From positions 124,001 to 188,000 of the forward strand of contig JAUSAZ010000177.1 of the NCBI GenBank assembly GCA_030652255.1: a stretch of DNA of 64,000 nucleotides. The letters are read 5' to 3'. The notes under the pieces were generated by a model. That model saw only the letters and a program-made list of their open reading frames with translations, did not search any database and was not told the DNA's origin. This stretch comes from Myxococcales bacterium (GTDB lineage: Bacteria > Myxococcota_A > Polyangia > Polyangiales > Ga0077539). The translations under genes and the position numbers were made by a program. Shown piece after piece: positions 1 to 11,982 of the stretch (positions within the stretch are counted from its first letter, which is position 1; each line of letters starts with the position of its first letter).

Positions 1-1037
1 TCTCGCACACCATCAAGGGGCAGTCGCACAACATGCCGCTGCTCGCGCACTTCATGAAGCAGGGCGCCACGCTCATCGACTACGAGGTCATCGTCGACGA
101 CGCGGGCGTGCGGCAGGTCGCCTTCGGTCGCTACGCCGGCCTCGCCGGGGCGCACGAGACCCTCTGGACGCTCGGGCACCGGCTCGCCGCGCTCGGCCAC
201 CCGTCGGCGCTCACGGGGCTCAAGCACGCCGTGGACTACCACGACCTCGCGGAGATGGTCGGGCACACCCGGGAGCTGCTTACCGAGCTGCGTAAGGAGG
301 GCCCTGCCGCGCTGACGCCCTTCGTGGTGGCGGTGACGGGCGAGGGGCGCGTGTCGGGCGGGGCGCTGGAGTACCTCGACCTCGTGGGCGCCATCCCGTG
401 CACCGTGGGCGAGGCCATCGCGCTGCCCACCGACTCGCCCGACGACCGCACGCTGCGGGTGTTGCACGTGAAGGACGCGGAGCTCTTCGTGACCGCGGGC
501 ACGAAGCGCTTCGACTTCGCGAAGTACCTCGAGCACCCCGAGCGCTTCCTCAACGTCGGCGCGATGTACCTCCCCTACTGCCGCGCGCTGGTGAACGGTA
601 GCTACTGGGACGCGCGCTTCCCGCGCCTGCTGGACGACTCCACGCTGCGGCGCATGTACGCCAACGGCACGCTTCCCCCGGCGCTAGGCGACGTGGCCTG
701 CGACATCGACGGCGGCATCGAGTGGACCGTCATGGCGACGCAGAACGACGAGCCCGCGTTCGTGTACGACCCGGCGACCCGCAAGGCGACGGTCGGGGTC
801 GCGGGCGAAGGCGTCGCGATCATGTCGGTGGACAACCTGCCGTGCGCGCTGCCCCGCGACGCGAGCTTCGACTTCAGCCGCGCGCTGGTGCCCTTCATCC
901 GGGCCTTCTTCGAGGCGCGCTACGAGGGCGGGGTGGGCGGGCTCTCCCCGGCGCTCCAGAACGCCGTGGTGGTCGCCGCCGGGAAGCTCACGCCGCGGCA
1001 CCAGGGCCTCGCGAAGTTCCTGCCCGCCGAGGCGTAG
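1..1037 (+). CDS. Lysine-ketoglutarate reductase (saccharopine-forming), 5' end missing
   Basis: The frame is open from base 3 and reads through 'SHTIKGQSHNMPLL', the conserved start of the second half of the LKR/AlaDh-PNT N-terminal domain, so the gene begins outside the window; the ATG at 33 is internal. Later motifs match the lysine-2-oxoglutarate reductase half of eukaryotic aminoadipate-semialdehyde synthase, such as 'GEGVAIMSVDNLPCALPR' and a conserved proline after it. The stop follows without a saccharopine dehydrogenase domain, so this is the single-domain form. It would condense lysine and 2-oxoglutarate with NADPH to saccharopine in lysine catabolism. It converges on the porin gene with a 9-base gap. 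The family call is firm; the reaction is inferred from family. Confidence 0.8.
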   Translation, partial: SHTIKGQSHNMPLLAHFMKQGATLIDYEVIVDDAGVRQVAFGRYAGLAGAHETLWTLGHRLAALGHPSALTGLKHAVDYHDLAEMVGHTRELLTELRKEGPAALTPFVVAVTGEGRVSGGALEYLDLVGAIPCTVGEAIALPTDSPDDRTLRVLHVKDAELFVTAGTKRFDFAKYLEHPERFLNVGAMYLPYCRALVNGSYWDARFPRLLDDSTLRRMYANGTLPPALGDVACDIDGGIEWTVMATQNDEPAFVYDPATRKATVGVAGEGVAIMSVDNLPCALPRDASFDFSRALVPFIRAFFEARYEGGVGGLSPALQNAVVVAAGKLTPRHQGLAKFLPAEA

Positions 1038-1046
1038 AGAAGCCGC

Positions 1047-2222
1047 TCAGAAGTACAGCTGCGCCTGCACGCGCAGCTGGTTGCGCCCGTCGCCGAGCGA
1101 CTCGCCGGCCGTGTAGAACCAGTCGGCCTGGAGCTTCAGGTCGTGGCGCTGGAAGTACCAGCTCGCGCCGGCGCCGAGCTCTCGCAGCCGCTGGAGCGCC
1201 GGGTCGGTGCCCGCGCTGGGGTAGATCTCGCCCCAGCGCGCGGACAGCTCCATGTGCTGCGTGAAGAGCCAACCCGCCTGGACGTAGTAGCCGAAGCCCG
1301 AGCGGGAGTACTCCCGGAGGGGCGCGCCCGCGGTGCCGAGCTCGTGGAAGTCCACGTCGGCGCGGCGGTAGAGCCCCTCGGCCTGGAGCGACACGCCCCG
1401 CCACTTGAACTGGAGGTCGACGGCGGCGTGCAGGGTGTCGAAGCCCTGGCGGAAGCTGTCGCCGAAGGTGCTGCGCGCGCGGCGGGTGTTCTGGTTGTAG
1501 GCGACCGCGGCGCCGATCGCGAGGCGGGGTGTGGACCGCCGCTGGACGTCGGCCTCGACGAGGTCGTCGTAGTCGCCGAGGGGCGCGACCTGGATGCGCG
1601 CCACCCAGAGCAGCCCGCTGGTCTCCGACAGGCGGTTGCGCCCGTCGCCGCCGAAGACGCCGAGCGCGTACGAGAGCCTGCCCCCGAGGCCGAAGAGGTC
1701 GGCGGAGCGCAGCGTGACGCCCACATCACGGTCGAGGTTGAACTCCGCCACGGCGCTGGAGCGGTCGACGAACTGCTGGGCCGACGACGAGATCACCCGC
1801 TGGCGACCGAAGGGGACCTTCATCTGGCCGGCGCGCACGTTGAGGTCGCGCAGCGGGCTCCAGGTGAAATAGGCGTCACGCAGCGGCAGCCGGAGGTCGG
1901 GCTCGGTGTCGAGGTTCGAGAACGCCAGCTGGATGTTGTAGGTGAGCGTCTCGCCGAGGGCGTTGCCCTGGAGCACCACGCGCATCCGGCGCACCTGGAA
2001 CTCCGTCTGGAGGTCGGCGGTGCGCTCGGCGAGGGTGAAGCGCCCCTGGATGCGCCCGCGGATGTTGAGCGAGAAGCGCCGGTCGGCCGAGCGGATGAGC
2101 ACGCCCTGCCCGAAGCCCGCGGTGACGGTGGCGGGCGGGGCCTCGGGCGCCGTCTGACCCCGGGCGGTGGACCCGAACAGCAGTGAGGCGAGGGCAGCAG
2201 CGGCGGGGATGCGGGGGTGCAT
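1047..2222 (-). CDS. Phosphate-selective porin O/P family outer-membrane protein
   Basis: The 391-residue product has a signal peptide of about 22 residues ending near 'TARGQ'. The body has alternating short beta-strand patterns, an 'LNIRGRIQGRF' first strand, the mid-protein 'VRAGQMKVPFGRQR' motif typical of OprP/OprO porins, and a C-terminal aromatic residue in 'QAQLYF' that fits outer-membrane insertion by BAM. The role is anion or small-solute passage across the outer membrane; phosphate selectivity is a family name, not shown here. The start is ATG at 2222. It is divergent from acnA across a 122-base gap and appears to be a single-gene unit. No Shine-Dalgarno is obvious. Confidence 0.8.
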   Translation of the reverse strand: MHPRIPAAAALASLLFGSTARGQTAPEAPPATVTAGFGQGVLIRSADRRFSLNIRGRIQGRFTLAERTADLQTEFQVRRMRVVLQGNALGETLTYNIQLAFSNLDTEPDLRLPLRDAYFTWSPLRDLNVRAGQMKVPFGRQRVISSSAQQFVDRSSAVAEFNLDRDVGVTLRSADLFGLGGRLSYALGVFGGDGRNRLSETSGLLWVARIQVAPLGDYDDLVEADVQRRSTPRLAIGAAVAYNQNTRRARSTFGDSFRQGFDTLHAAVDLQFKWRGVSLQAEGLYRRADVDFHELGTAGAPLREYSRSGFGYYVQAGWLFTQHMELSARWGEIYPSAGTDPALQRLRELGAGASWYFQRHDLKLQADWFYTAGESLGDGRNQLRVQAQLYF

Positions 2223-2305
2223 TTCGCCGCAATGCTTCGCTCACATCAGCCGGGGGTACCAGCGACATTGCTGATCGAGCGGCGGTCGCGCGAGCGTTCG
2301 GTCCG

Positions 2306-2335
2306 TTGACGTCCCCAGGGGGCGGACGCTAGACA
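2306..2335 (+). promoter_or_regulatory. acnA promoter, TTGACG-N18-TAGACA
   Basis: TTGACG lies at 2306-2311 and TAGACA at 2330-2335, 18 bases apart. Only 9 bases separate the -10 box from the acnA ATG and they hold no Shine-Dalgarno, so the message should be leaderless or have a leader of 0-4 bases. Confidence 0.6.
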
Positions 2336-2344
2336 CCGGGCGCC

Positions 2345-5065
<2,721 letters not shown>

Positions 5066-5095
5066 CGGCAAACCCTCACCTGCCAGGCCTGTGCA

Positions 5096-5123
5096 GACCC
5101 CTCTCCATTCATGGTGAGGGGTC
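5096..5123. terminator. Hairpin between convergent acnA and phosphoesterase genes
   Basis: GACCCCTC (5096-5103) pairs with GAGGGGTC (5116-5123), and CCA/TGG inside extends the stem after a T-T mismatch. There is no T tract, so it may be a bidirectional terminator or a degenerate intergenic palindrome. It lies 31 bases after the acnA stop and 26 before the stop of the opposing gene. Confidence 0.45.
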
Positions 5124-5148
5124 GCGCGGCAGCGCGGGGTGAGGTCTC

Positions 5149-6594
5149 CTACGCTGGCGCGGGCTCGCCCATGGGCGGCGGCGGCATCGACTCCACGAAG
5201 TGCGCGTGGTCGACCGGCGCAACCTTCTCGAAATCGGGCACCAGGGCGTCGCCGTTCCAACGATGCAGTCCCCCGGAGAGGCGGCCGTTCTCGGCGCGCA
5301 GCCAGATCACCGGCTTGCCCCGCGGGTCGACCGGCTCGCTGCACTCCAGGTCGCGGTACGCCGCCGACCAGGTGCCTGAGTTCCCGTAGAAGACCCCGTC
5401 GTTCCACCGGCCGTAGGGGACATGCGTGTGCCCGAAGACCACGGCCTTGAGGCGGTAGATCTTCTGGATGGTCTCGGCCCGCGTGGCGATGTGCCGGTAG
5501 TTGTCGTCGAGGGTGATCTTCGGCGTGGCGAGCTCGTAGGCCGCGAAGAGCAGCGGGAGCCCGACGGCGATGCCCACCGCGGTGCGGTTGCGGAAGAGCA
5601 GCGGGGTGACGATCGCGACGGTGGACAGCGCGCCGAGGGTCATGCGGTCGACCCAGAACTCCCGGAGCACGCGGTGGAAGGACTCCTCCGCGGGGGCGGC
5701 GAAGAGCGCGCGGTGCTGGGCGATGTCGTCGACGTCGGCGCCGGTCTCGTGCGCGGCGGCCTGGGCGTCCTGGTCGGCGCGGTCGGGCGAGCCCCGGTCG
5801 CGCCCGAGGGCGACCCGGGTCGCGATGGTGAAGGCGCCCTTGAACCACGTCACCGCCAGCGAGTGCTCGGTGAACATGTAGTGCTTGAACCAGTGCCGGA
5901 GGTACTCGTCGAGGTCCATCAGGAAGGACGTGTCGACGTGGGGGTTGAGGAAGCCCAGGCGCGCGCCCAGCAGCCGGAAGGCCATCGAGCCGACGGTGGC
6001 GTGGATCTCCCGGTCGCGCCCGCGCTCCGGCGGCAGGAAGGGCGCCATCGGGTAACGGAACGAGCAGTACGTGTCGTACTGGTTGCCGTGCTCGACGTGG
6101 ACGCCGTCGGGGCCCTGCCAGAACCACGCGCGGAACAGCACCTGGTTGCCGAAGCGGACGTGGCCCGCGGCCTCGGCGAGGCGCTCGCGGAGGCGGATGC
6201 GCACGCCGGGGAAGCCCAGCTGCGGGTCGTGGTTGCCCGACACGAAGACCACCCGGTGGCCCGCGCGCAGGAGGCGGGCGAGGGCGGCGACGTAGCCCTG
6301 GTGGTCGGACAGGATGCGGTCGATGAGGTCGATGGCGATGGGCTCGGTGCGAGGGAGGTCCTCGAACTGCGCCTTGCCCGCGATGACGCGCCCGGCGTCG
6401 AAGTCGAAGAGGTCGCCGTTGAAGACCAGGTCGAGCCGGTCGTCCGGGCCGAGGGCGTCGGTGAGCAGGTGATCGACGACGGCGCCGAACTCCGTGTCGG
6501 GGAAATAGGGGTTCTGCCGCCAGCGCATCCACAGGTCGTCGCCGGGGACGCCCTCGCAGAGATGCACATCCGAGATGACCAGCGTGTGACGCAC
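5149..6594 (-). CDS. Calcineurin-like metallophosphoesterase with membrane insert
   Basis: The 481-residue protein carries every metal-binding motif of the family in order: D9-x-H11 in 'ISDVHLC', 'NGDLFDFD' near 59-66, 'SGNHD' near 119, and 'VFGHTHVPYG' near 388 followed by 'GNSGTW'. The gap between the GNHD and GHTH blocks is about 265 residues, far longer than usual. It holds two hydrophobic segments near residues 330-370 ('TVAIVTPLLF' and 'VGIAVGLPLLFAAYEL'), so the enzyme is probably membrane anchored through an insert in its catalytic fold. The UDP-diacylglucosamine pyrophosphatase (LpxH-like) group is a possible relative, but the substrate cannot be read from sequence. The start is GTG at 6594. 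It is a single gene, divergent from ettA. Confidence 0.85.
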   Translation of the reverse strand: MRHTLVISDVHLCEGVPGDDLWMRWRQNPYFPDTEFGAVVDHLLTDALGPDDRLDLVFNGDLFDFDAGRVIAGKAQFEDLPRTEPIAIDLIDRILSDHQGYVAALARLLRAGHRVVFVSGNHDPQLGFPGVRIRLRERLAEAAGHVRFGNQVLFRAWFWQGPDGVHVEHGNQYDTYCSFRYPMAPFLPPERGRDREIHATVGSMAFRLLGARLGFLNPHVDTSFLMDLDEYLRHWFKHYMFTEHSLAVTWFKGAFTIATRVALGRDRGSPDRADQDAQAAAHETGADVDDIAQHRALFAAPAEESFHRVLREFWVDRMTLGALSTVAIVTPLLFRNRTAVGIAVGLPLLFAAYELATPKITLDDNYRHIATRAETIQKIYRLKAVVFGHTHVPYGRWNDGVFYGNSGTWSAAYRDLECSEPVDPRGKPVIWLRAENGRLSGGLHRWNGDALVPDFEKVAPVDHAHFVESMPPPPMGEPAPA

Positions 6595-6720
6595 AGTAAT
6601 TTCCAGGGCTCCGCGCGAGAGGATGACCCATTTCCACGGCCCGTGTAGAGCGGGGAGATTCCCGCGTCGGGGGGCACCGGGCGCCGTCGTGTCGTCGTTG
6701 GACGGCGGGAATGGGAGTCG

Positions 6721-6729
6721 TGCTAGAAA
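6721..6729 (+). promoter_or_regulatory. Extended -10 promoter for the ettA operon
   Basis: TG-C-TAGAAA lies 75 bases before the ettA ATG. A TTGGAC is 20 bases upstream of the -10 box, too far to be a convincing -35. The implied leader is about 69 bases. The remaining 210-base intergenic region shows nothing else I can support. Confidence 0.4.
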
Positions 6730-6804
6730 TCCGGGCCCAACCGGCGGGGTCGCGGACGCCTCGGACGACGTCCGCCCGCCTCACCGGACCAGCGAAGGCG
6801 AGCG

Positions 6805-8478
<1,674 letters not shown>

Positions 8479-8481
8479 GCC

Positions 8482-10092
8482 ATGGACAGCCCGGAACGAC
8501 AGGGGCGGGCGCTGCTCGCGGCGGTCAAGGACAAGGGCTTCACCCCGCGGCGTAGAGACGTCGAGGCGCTGGTGGCGCTGCTGGGCACCGACGACGACGA
8601 CGCGGTCGACGACCTCATCCGCGCCGCGCTGGCGCACCCCGAGGAGGCGCTCGACCGGGCGCTGGAGCGCTTCGCGGGCGCCCGTCCGCCGATGCGGGGG
8701 CGCCTCGTGAAGCTGGTCGGCCGGCTGCTCGCGGTGCCGGCGCTGGCGCCGCGCGCCGAGGCCACCTGGCAGTGGGTGCTCGGGCGCCTGGAAGACGACG
8801 ACGCGAAGACCCGCCGCAACGCCATCCTGCTGATGGGCCGCTCGCCACTGCCGGTGACCGAGGACGCCCTGCTGGCGTCGTGGGAGCGCGAGGAGCGGGT
8901 CGACCACCGGGTGTCGGTGGCGCAGTCCCTGGGTCGGGTGGGCGGCGCCAGGACCCGCTCGCTGATGCAGCGCGTGGCGAGCGGCGACCCGCGGCTGCAG
9001 AAGGCCATCGAGCAGGCGTCGCTGATGGTCGAGCGCACGATGCACCGGGGCACCGGGTCGGCGGTCGAGCCGCGGGGCGTGCCCCGGGCGGCGGCCAACG
9101 TCGAGCTCACCTGCAAGCGCGGCCTGGAGTCGCTGCTGGCGGCGGAGTTCGACGCGTCGTGGGGTCCCACCATCATGGGCCCCGGGCGCGTGCGGGTGAT
9201 GCTCTCGGGCTCGCTGGAGACCATCTTCCGATCGCGGCTCTTCCAGTCGATGGCCTTCGTCATCGCGCCGGTGATGAAGCCGCCGAGCGGCGACGTGGCC
9301 GAGGCGGTGGTGCAGGCGGTGCTGTCCCCGGGCTCGCTGCGCATCCTGGAGAGCTTCACCCAGCGCACCATCCGGTATCGCGTGGAGTGGGCCGAGGGGG
9401 GACACCGGCGCGCGCTCACCTGGCGGGTGGTGTCGCGCATCGCGGCGCTCTGCCCGGCGCTGGTCAACGACCCCAAGGACAGCACCTGGGAGGTGCTGGT
9501 GCGCGAGATGCCCGACCGGGTGCAGGTGCTGCTGCGCCCGCGCAAGCTGACCGATCCGCGCTTCGGATACCGCCGGGCGGAGGTGGCGGCGGCCTCGCAC
9601 CCGACGATCGCCGCGGCGCTCGCGCGGGTGGCGGGCGTCTCCGCCGACGACGTGGTGTGGGACCCCTTCGTGGGCTCCGGGCTCGAGCTCGTCGAGCGCG
9701 GTCGGCTCGGCCCCTACGCGCGGATGGAGGGCCGCGACCTCGACGCCTCCGCGCTGGAGGCCGCGCGGCAGAACCTCACGGGCTTCACCCGGGTGAGCCT
9801 GGTGCAGGGCGACGCCCTCGACGCCGCCCCGGAGGGCGTGTCGCTCATCCTCACCAACCCCCCGATGGGCCACCGGGTGGGCTTCGGCCAGGACGTCGGG
9901 GGGATGCTCGAGCGCTTCGTGACGCACGCCGCCCGCTCGCTCGTCCCCGGCGGCCGGATGGTGTGGCTCTCGCCCATCGAGCCGCGGGTCCGACAGGCGG
10001 GCGTGCGGGCGGGGTTGCGCCTCACGCGGTGGCAGCGCATCGATCTTGGCGGGCTCGATGTGGAGCTCCAGCGGCTCGAACGACCGGCGTAG
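8482..10092 (+). CDS. HEAT-like domain fused to class I RNA-type methyltransferase
   Basis: The 536-residue product has two parts. Residues 1 to about 190 are helical repeats with HEAT-like character (for example 'AKTRRNAILLMGRSPLPV', 'VDHRVSVAQSLGRVGG'). Residues from about 195 begin 'NVELTCKRGLESLLAAEF', as in the THUMP/N2-guanine methyltransferase (RlmL/Trm11/TrmN) superfamily. They are followed by the SAM motif 'DPFVGSGLELVERG' at about 394 and the catalytic 'NPPM' at about 459, in place of the usual NPPY/F. The likely job is base methylation of rRNA or tRNA; the substrate is unknown. It sits 3 bases behind ettA, which supports a ribosome-linked role. The family call is good; the fusion is unusual. 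Confidence 0.75.
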   Translation: MDSPERQGRALLAAVKDKGFTPRRRDVEALVALLGTDDDDAVDDLIRAALAHPEEALDRALERFAGARPPMRGRLVKLVGRLLAVPALAPRAEATWQWVLGRLEDDDAKTRRNAILLMGRSPLPVTEDALLASWEREERVDHRVSVAQSLGRVGGARTRSLMQRVASGDPRLQKAIEQASLMVERTMHRGTGSAVEPRGVPRAAANVELTCKRGLESLLAAEFDASWGPTIMGPGRVRVMLSGSLETIFRSRLFQSMAFVIAPVMKPPSGDVAEAVVQAVLSPGSLRILESFTQRTIRYRVEWAEGGHRRALTWRVVSRIAALCPALVNDPKDSTWEVLVREMPDRVQVLLRPRKLTDPRFGYRRAEVAAASHPTIAAALARVAGVSADDVVWDPFVGSGLELVERGRLGPYARMEGRDLDASALEAARQNLTGFTRVSLVQGDALDAAPEGVSLILTNPPMGHRVGFGQDVGGMLERFVTHAARSLVPGGRMVWLSPIEPRVRQAGVRAGLRLTRWQRIDLGGLDVELQRLERPA

Positions 10093-10112
10093 AGGAGTCA
10101 GACTCAACCCCC

Positions 10113-10664
10113 ATGGAGCAGTTCACGGTGCGCAGGCTGTCGGTGGGCTTCGGGCCCGCGGCGCGTCCGGCGTTGCAGCGCGACCTCGACGCGATGGCCG
10201 CGACCGCCGACCTCACCACCGACGAGGGTCGCCTCGCGGCGCTGCGCGCGGTGGCGGCGCGGCTGGCGGCCGACGCGCCCGGGGCCACGCACGCGCTCGC
10301 GGTCGACGCGCTGCGCTCGCTCGACGACGCGCCGCCCTTCTTCGACGCGATGGCCGAGGAGCTTCGCAGCCGGTACCCCGTCGAGACCCGGCGCAACGAG
10401 GTGACCACCCCCGCGACGGTCGCGCTCGACGCGACGGTGCCGGGTCACCTGGTGGTGAGCGTGGTGCTCGGCGCGGTGGGGGCGCTACGGTCCTGCGCGG
10501 CGGGCGATCGGGCGTCCCTCGGCGCGACGCTCACGGCGCTGTCCGCGCTCGACGCCGTCGTCGTGGCGCTGGAGGTCATCTGGTCGCCGTCGCTGGAGAC
10601 CGATCGCATGTCCCTCGACGCGATGCTCACCCGCTACCCCGAGCTGACGGCCCTCGATGCGTGA
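10113..10664 (+). CDS. DUF1517-like protein
   Basis: This is a 183-residue protein without a signal peptide or membrane helix. It resembles the DUF1517 family in its opening 'RRLSVGFG', a helical stretch with 'TDEGRLAALRAVAARLA', and a central 'LRSRYPVETRRNE' where the family has a conserved Arg/Glu block. The start ATG at 10113 has GAGGAG well upstream (10092-10097), a long spacing of about 15 bases, so coupling from the upstream gene may matter. Its stop overlaps the next start by 8 bases. The function is unknown; the operon with ettA and a methyltransferase is the only hint. Confidence 0.6.
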   Translation: MEQFTVRRLSVGFGPAARPALQRDLDAMAATADLTTDEGRLAALRAVAARLAADAPGATHALAVDALRSLDDAPPFFDAMAEELRSRYPVETRRNEVTTPATVALDATVPGHLVVSVVLGAVGALRSCAAGDRASLGATLTALSALDAVVVALEVIWSPSLETDRMSLDAMLTRYPELTALDA

Positions 10665-11982
10665 ACCCCTCCGCGCCGCCCTGCTCGCGCTCCCGCTCGT
10701 GGCGGCCTGCGCGGCGTCGCGGCCCCCGGCCCCGGTGACCGTCGCCGCCCCGGCGCCCGCCCGGGTCGCCGCGCCCGCCCCGGTGCCCGAGCTGGCCGAC
10801 CGGGTGGCGCGGGTTCGGGGGGCCTTTCGCGCGCGCGGGGCGCAGCCCTTCGAGGAGTCGACGGTGATGTTCCTGCGGCAGGGCGGGGCGCGCGGGGTGA
10901 CCCTCCGCGTCGAGCGCCCGCAGTGCCTCGGTTTTACCGCGGTCGGTATGCCCGAGATGGGCAACCTCGACCTCCGGGTGCTCAACGCCGAGGGGATCGA
11001 GCTCGGCCACGACCTGCGGGACGACGCGCACCCCTTCGCCCGCGCGTGCGTGACGGCGCCCGCCACGCTCTTCGTGATGGCCACCGCGGTGCTGGGCGCG
11101 GGCGAGGTCGCCGTGCTGGCGATGGCCAACCCCCCGGCGCTGCCGCCTCCCCTCGGCGACGTGCTGCGCGACCGCCCGCGCGGGGTCTCCAACGGCGTGC
11201 GCACGCCCCGCGGCGCCCTCGGTCGTGACCCGGCGGTGCGCCCCCCGGCGCAGGCCATCGAGACCGCGCTCGCGTCCCTCGGCGCCCGCGGCTACCGGCG
11301 CGAAGGCGCGGTGGTCAACGGCAACATGCCCCGGGGTCGGAGCGAGCAGCACCCGTGGGACCTCGTCGCGGGCCGCTGCTACACGGCCATCGCGTTCGGC
11401 GGCGAGCGCGTCGAGGACATCGACCTCGTCGTGCGCGCGCCGTCCGGCGAGGTGCTCGGGCAGGACGTCGGGCTCGACGCGCGCCCCGAGGTGACCTTCT
11501 GCGCGGCCGGCGGCGGCCTCCACGCCGTCGAGCTCCGGCTGTTCTCGGGCTCGGGCGACTGGTCGCTCGCCGTCGCCGAGGCGCCGACGCCCGACCCGAT
11601 GCTCGGCCCCGGCGCGCTGCCCGACCGGCTGCGGGCCGCGGCGGTCGCCATCGACGCGTCGGCGCGCGCCGATGGCTGGGCCGTCGCGCTGCCCCCGATG
11701 CTCGGCACGGCGTGGATCGGCGCGGAGCACCGGGTGCCGGTCGAGCTCCGCGGGGGCGAGTGCTACCGCTACGCCGCCGTGGCGTCGTCGCCGCCCGGCG
11801 TGGTCGACCTCTGGCTCACGCGGCCCGACGGCGCGCTGCTGTCGGCCTACACCGGCGCGCGCTCTCCCGCGGAGATCTGGGCCTGCCCGGCGCGCACGAC
11901 GCGGGCGTACCTGCACGCCCGCACGCCGACGGGACGAGGAGAATTCGCGCTGTGGGGATATCGACAGGAGGCGCCGCGATGA
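10657..11982 (+). CDS. Lipoprotein of repeated PPC-like modules
   Basis: The 441-residue product starts with a lipoprotein signal and the lipobox 'LVAAC' (Cys18), then an Ala/Pro spacer. Three modules follow, near residues 85-150, 240-300 and 365-430. Each has a Cys close to the start and the end of a beta-rich unit, in the pattern Cys-x-aromatic-hydrophobic-Ala, a central 'DLDLRV', 'DIDLVV' or 'VVDLWL', and a final Cys. This resembles pre-peptidase C-terminal beta-sandwich domains, with the paired Cys probably forming a disulfide outside the cytoplasm. I recognise no enzyme motif. It overlaps its neighbours by 8 and 4 bases, so the lipoproteins are translated together. Confidence 0.7.
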   Translation: MREPLRAALLALPLVAACAASRPPAPVTVAAPAPARVAAPAPVPELADRVARVRGAFRARGAQPFEESTVMFLRQGGARGVTLRVERPQCLGFTAVGMPEMGNLDLRVLNAEGIELGHDLRDDAHPFARACVTAPATLFVMATAVLGAGEVAVLAMANPPALPPPLGDVLRDRPRGVSNGVRTPRGALGRDPAVRPPAQAIETALASLGARGYRREGAVVNGNMPRGRSEQHPWDLVAGRCYTAIAFGGERVEDIDLVVRAPSGEVLGQDVGLDARPEVTFCAAGGGLHAVELRLFSGSGDWSLAVAEAPTPDPMLGPGALPDRLRAAAVAIDASARADGWAVALPPMLGTAWIGAEHRVPVELRGGECYRYAAVASSPPGVVDLWLTRPDGALLSAYTGARSPAEIWACPARTTRAYLHARTPTGRGEFALWGYRQEAPR

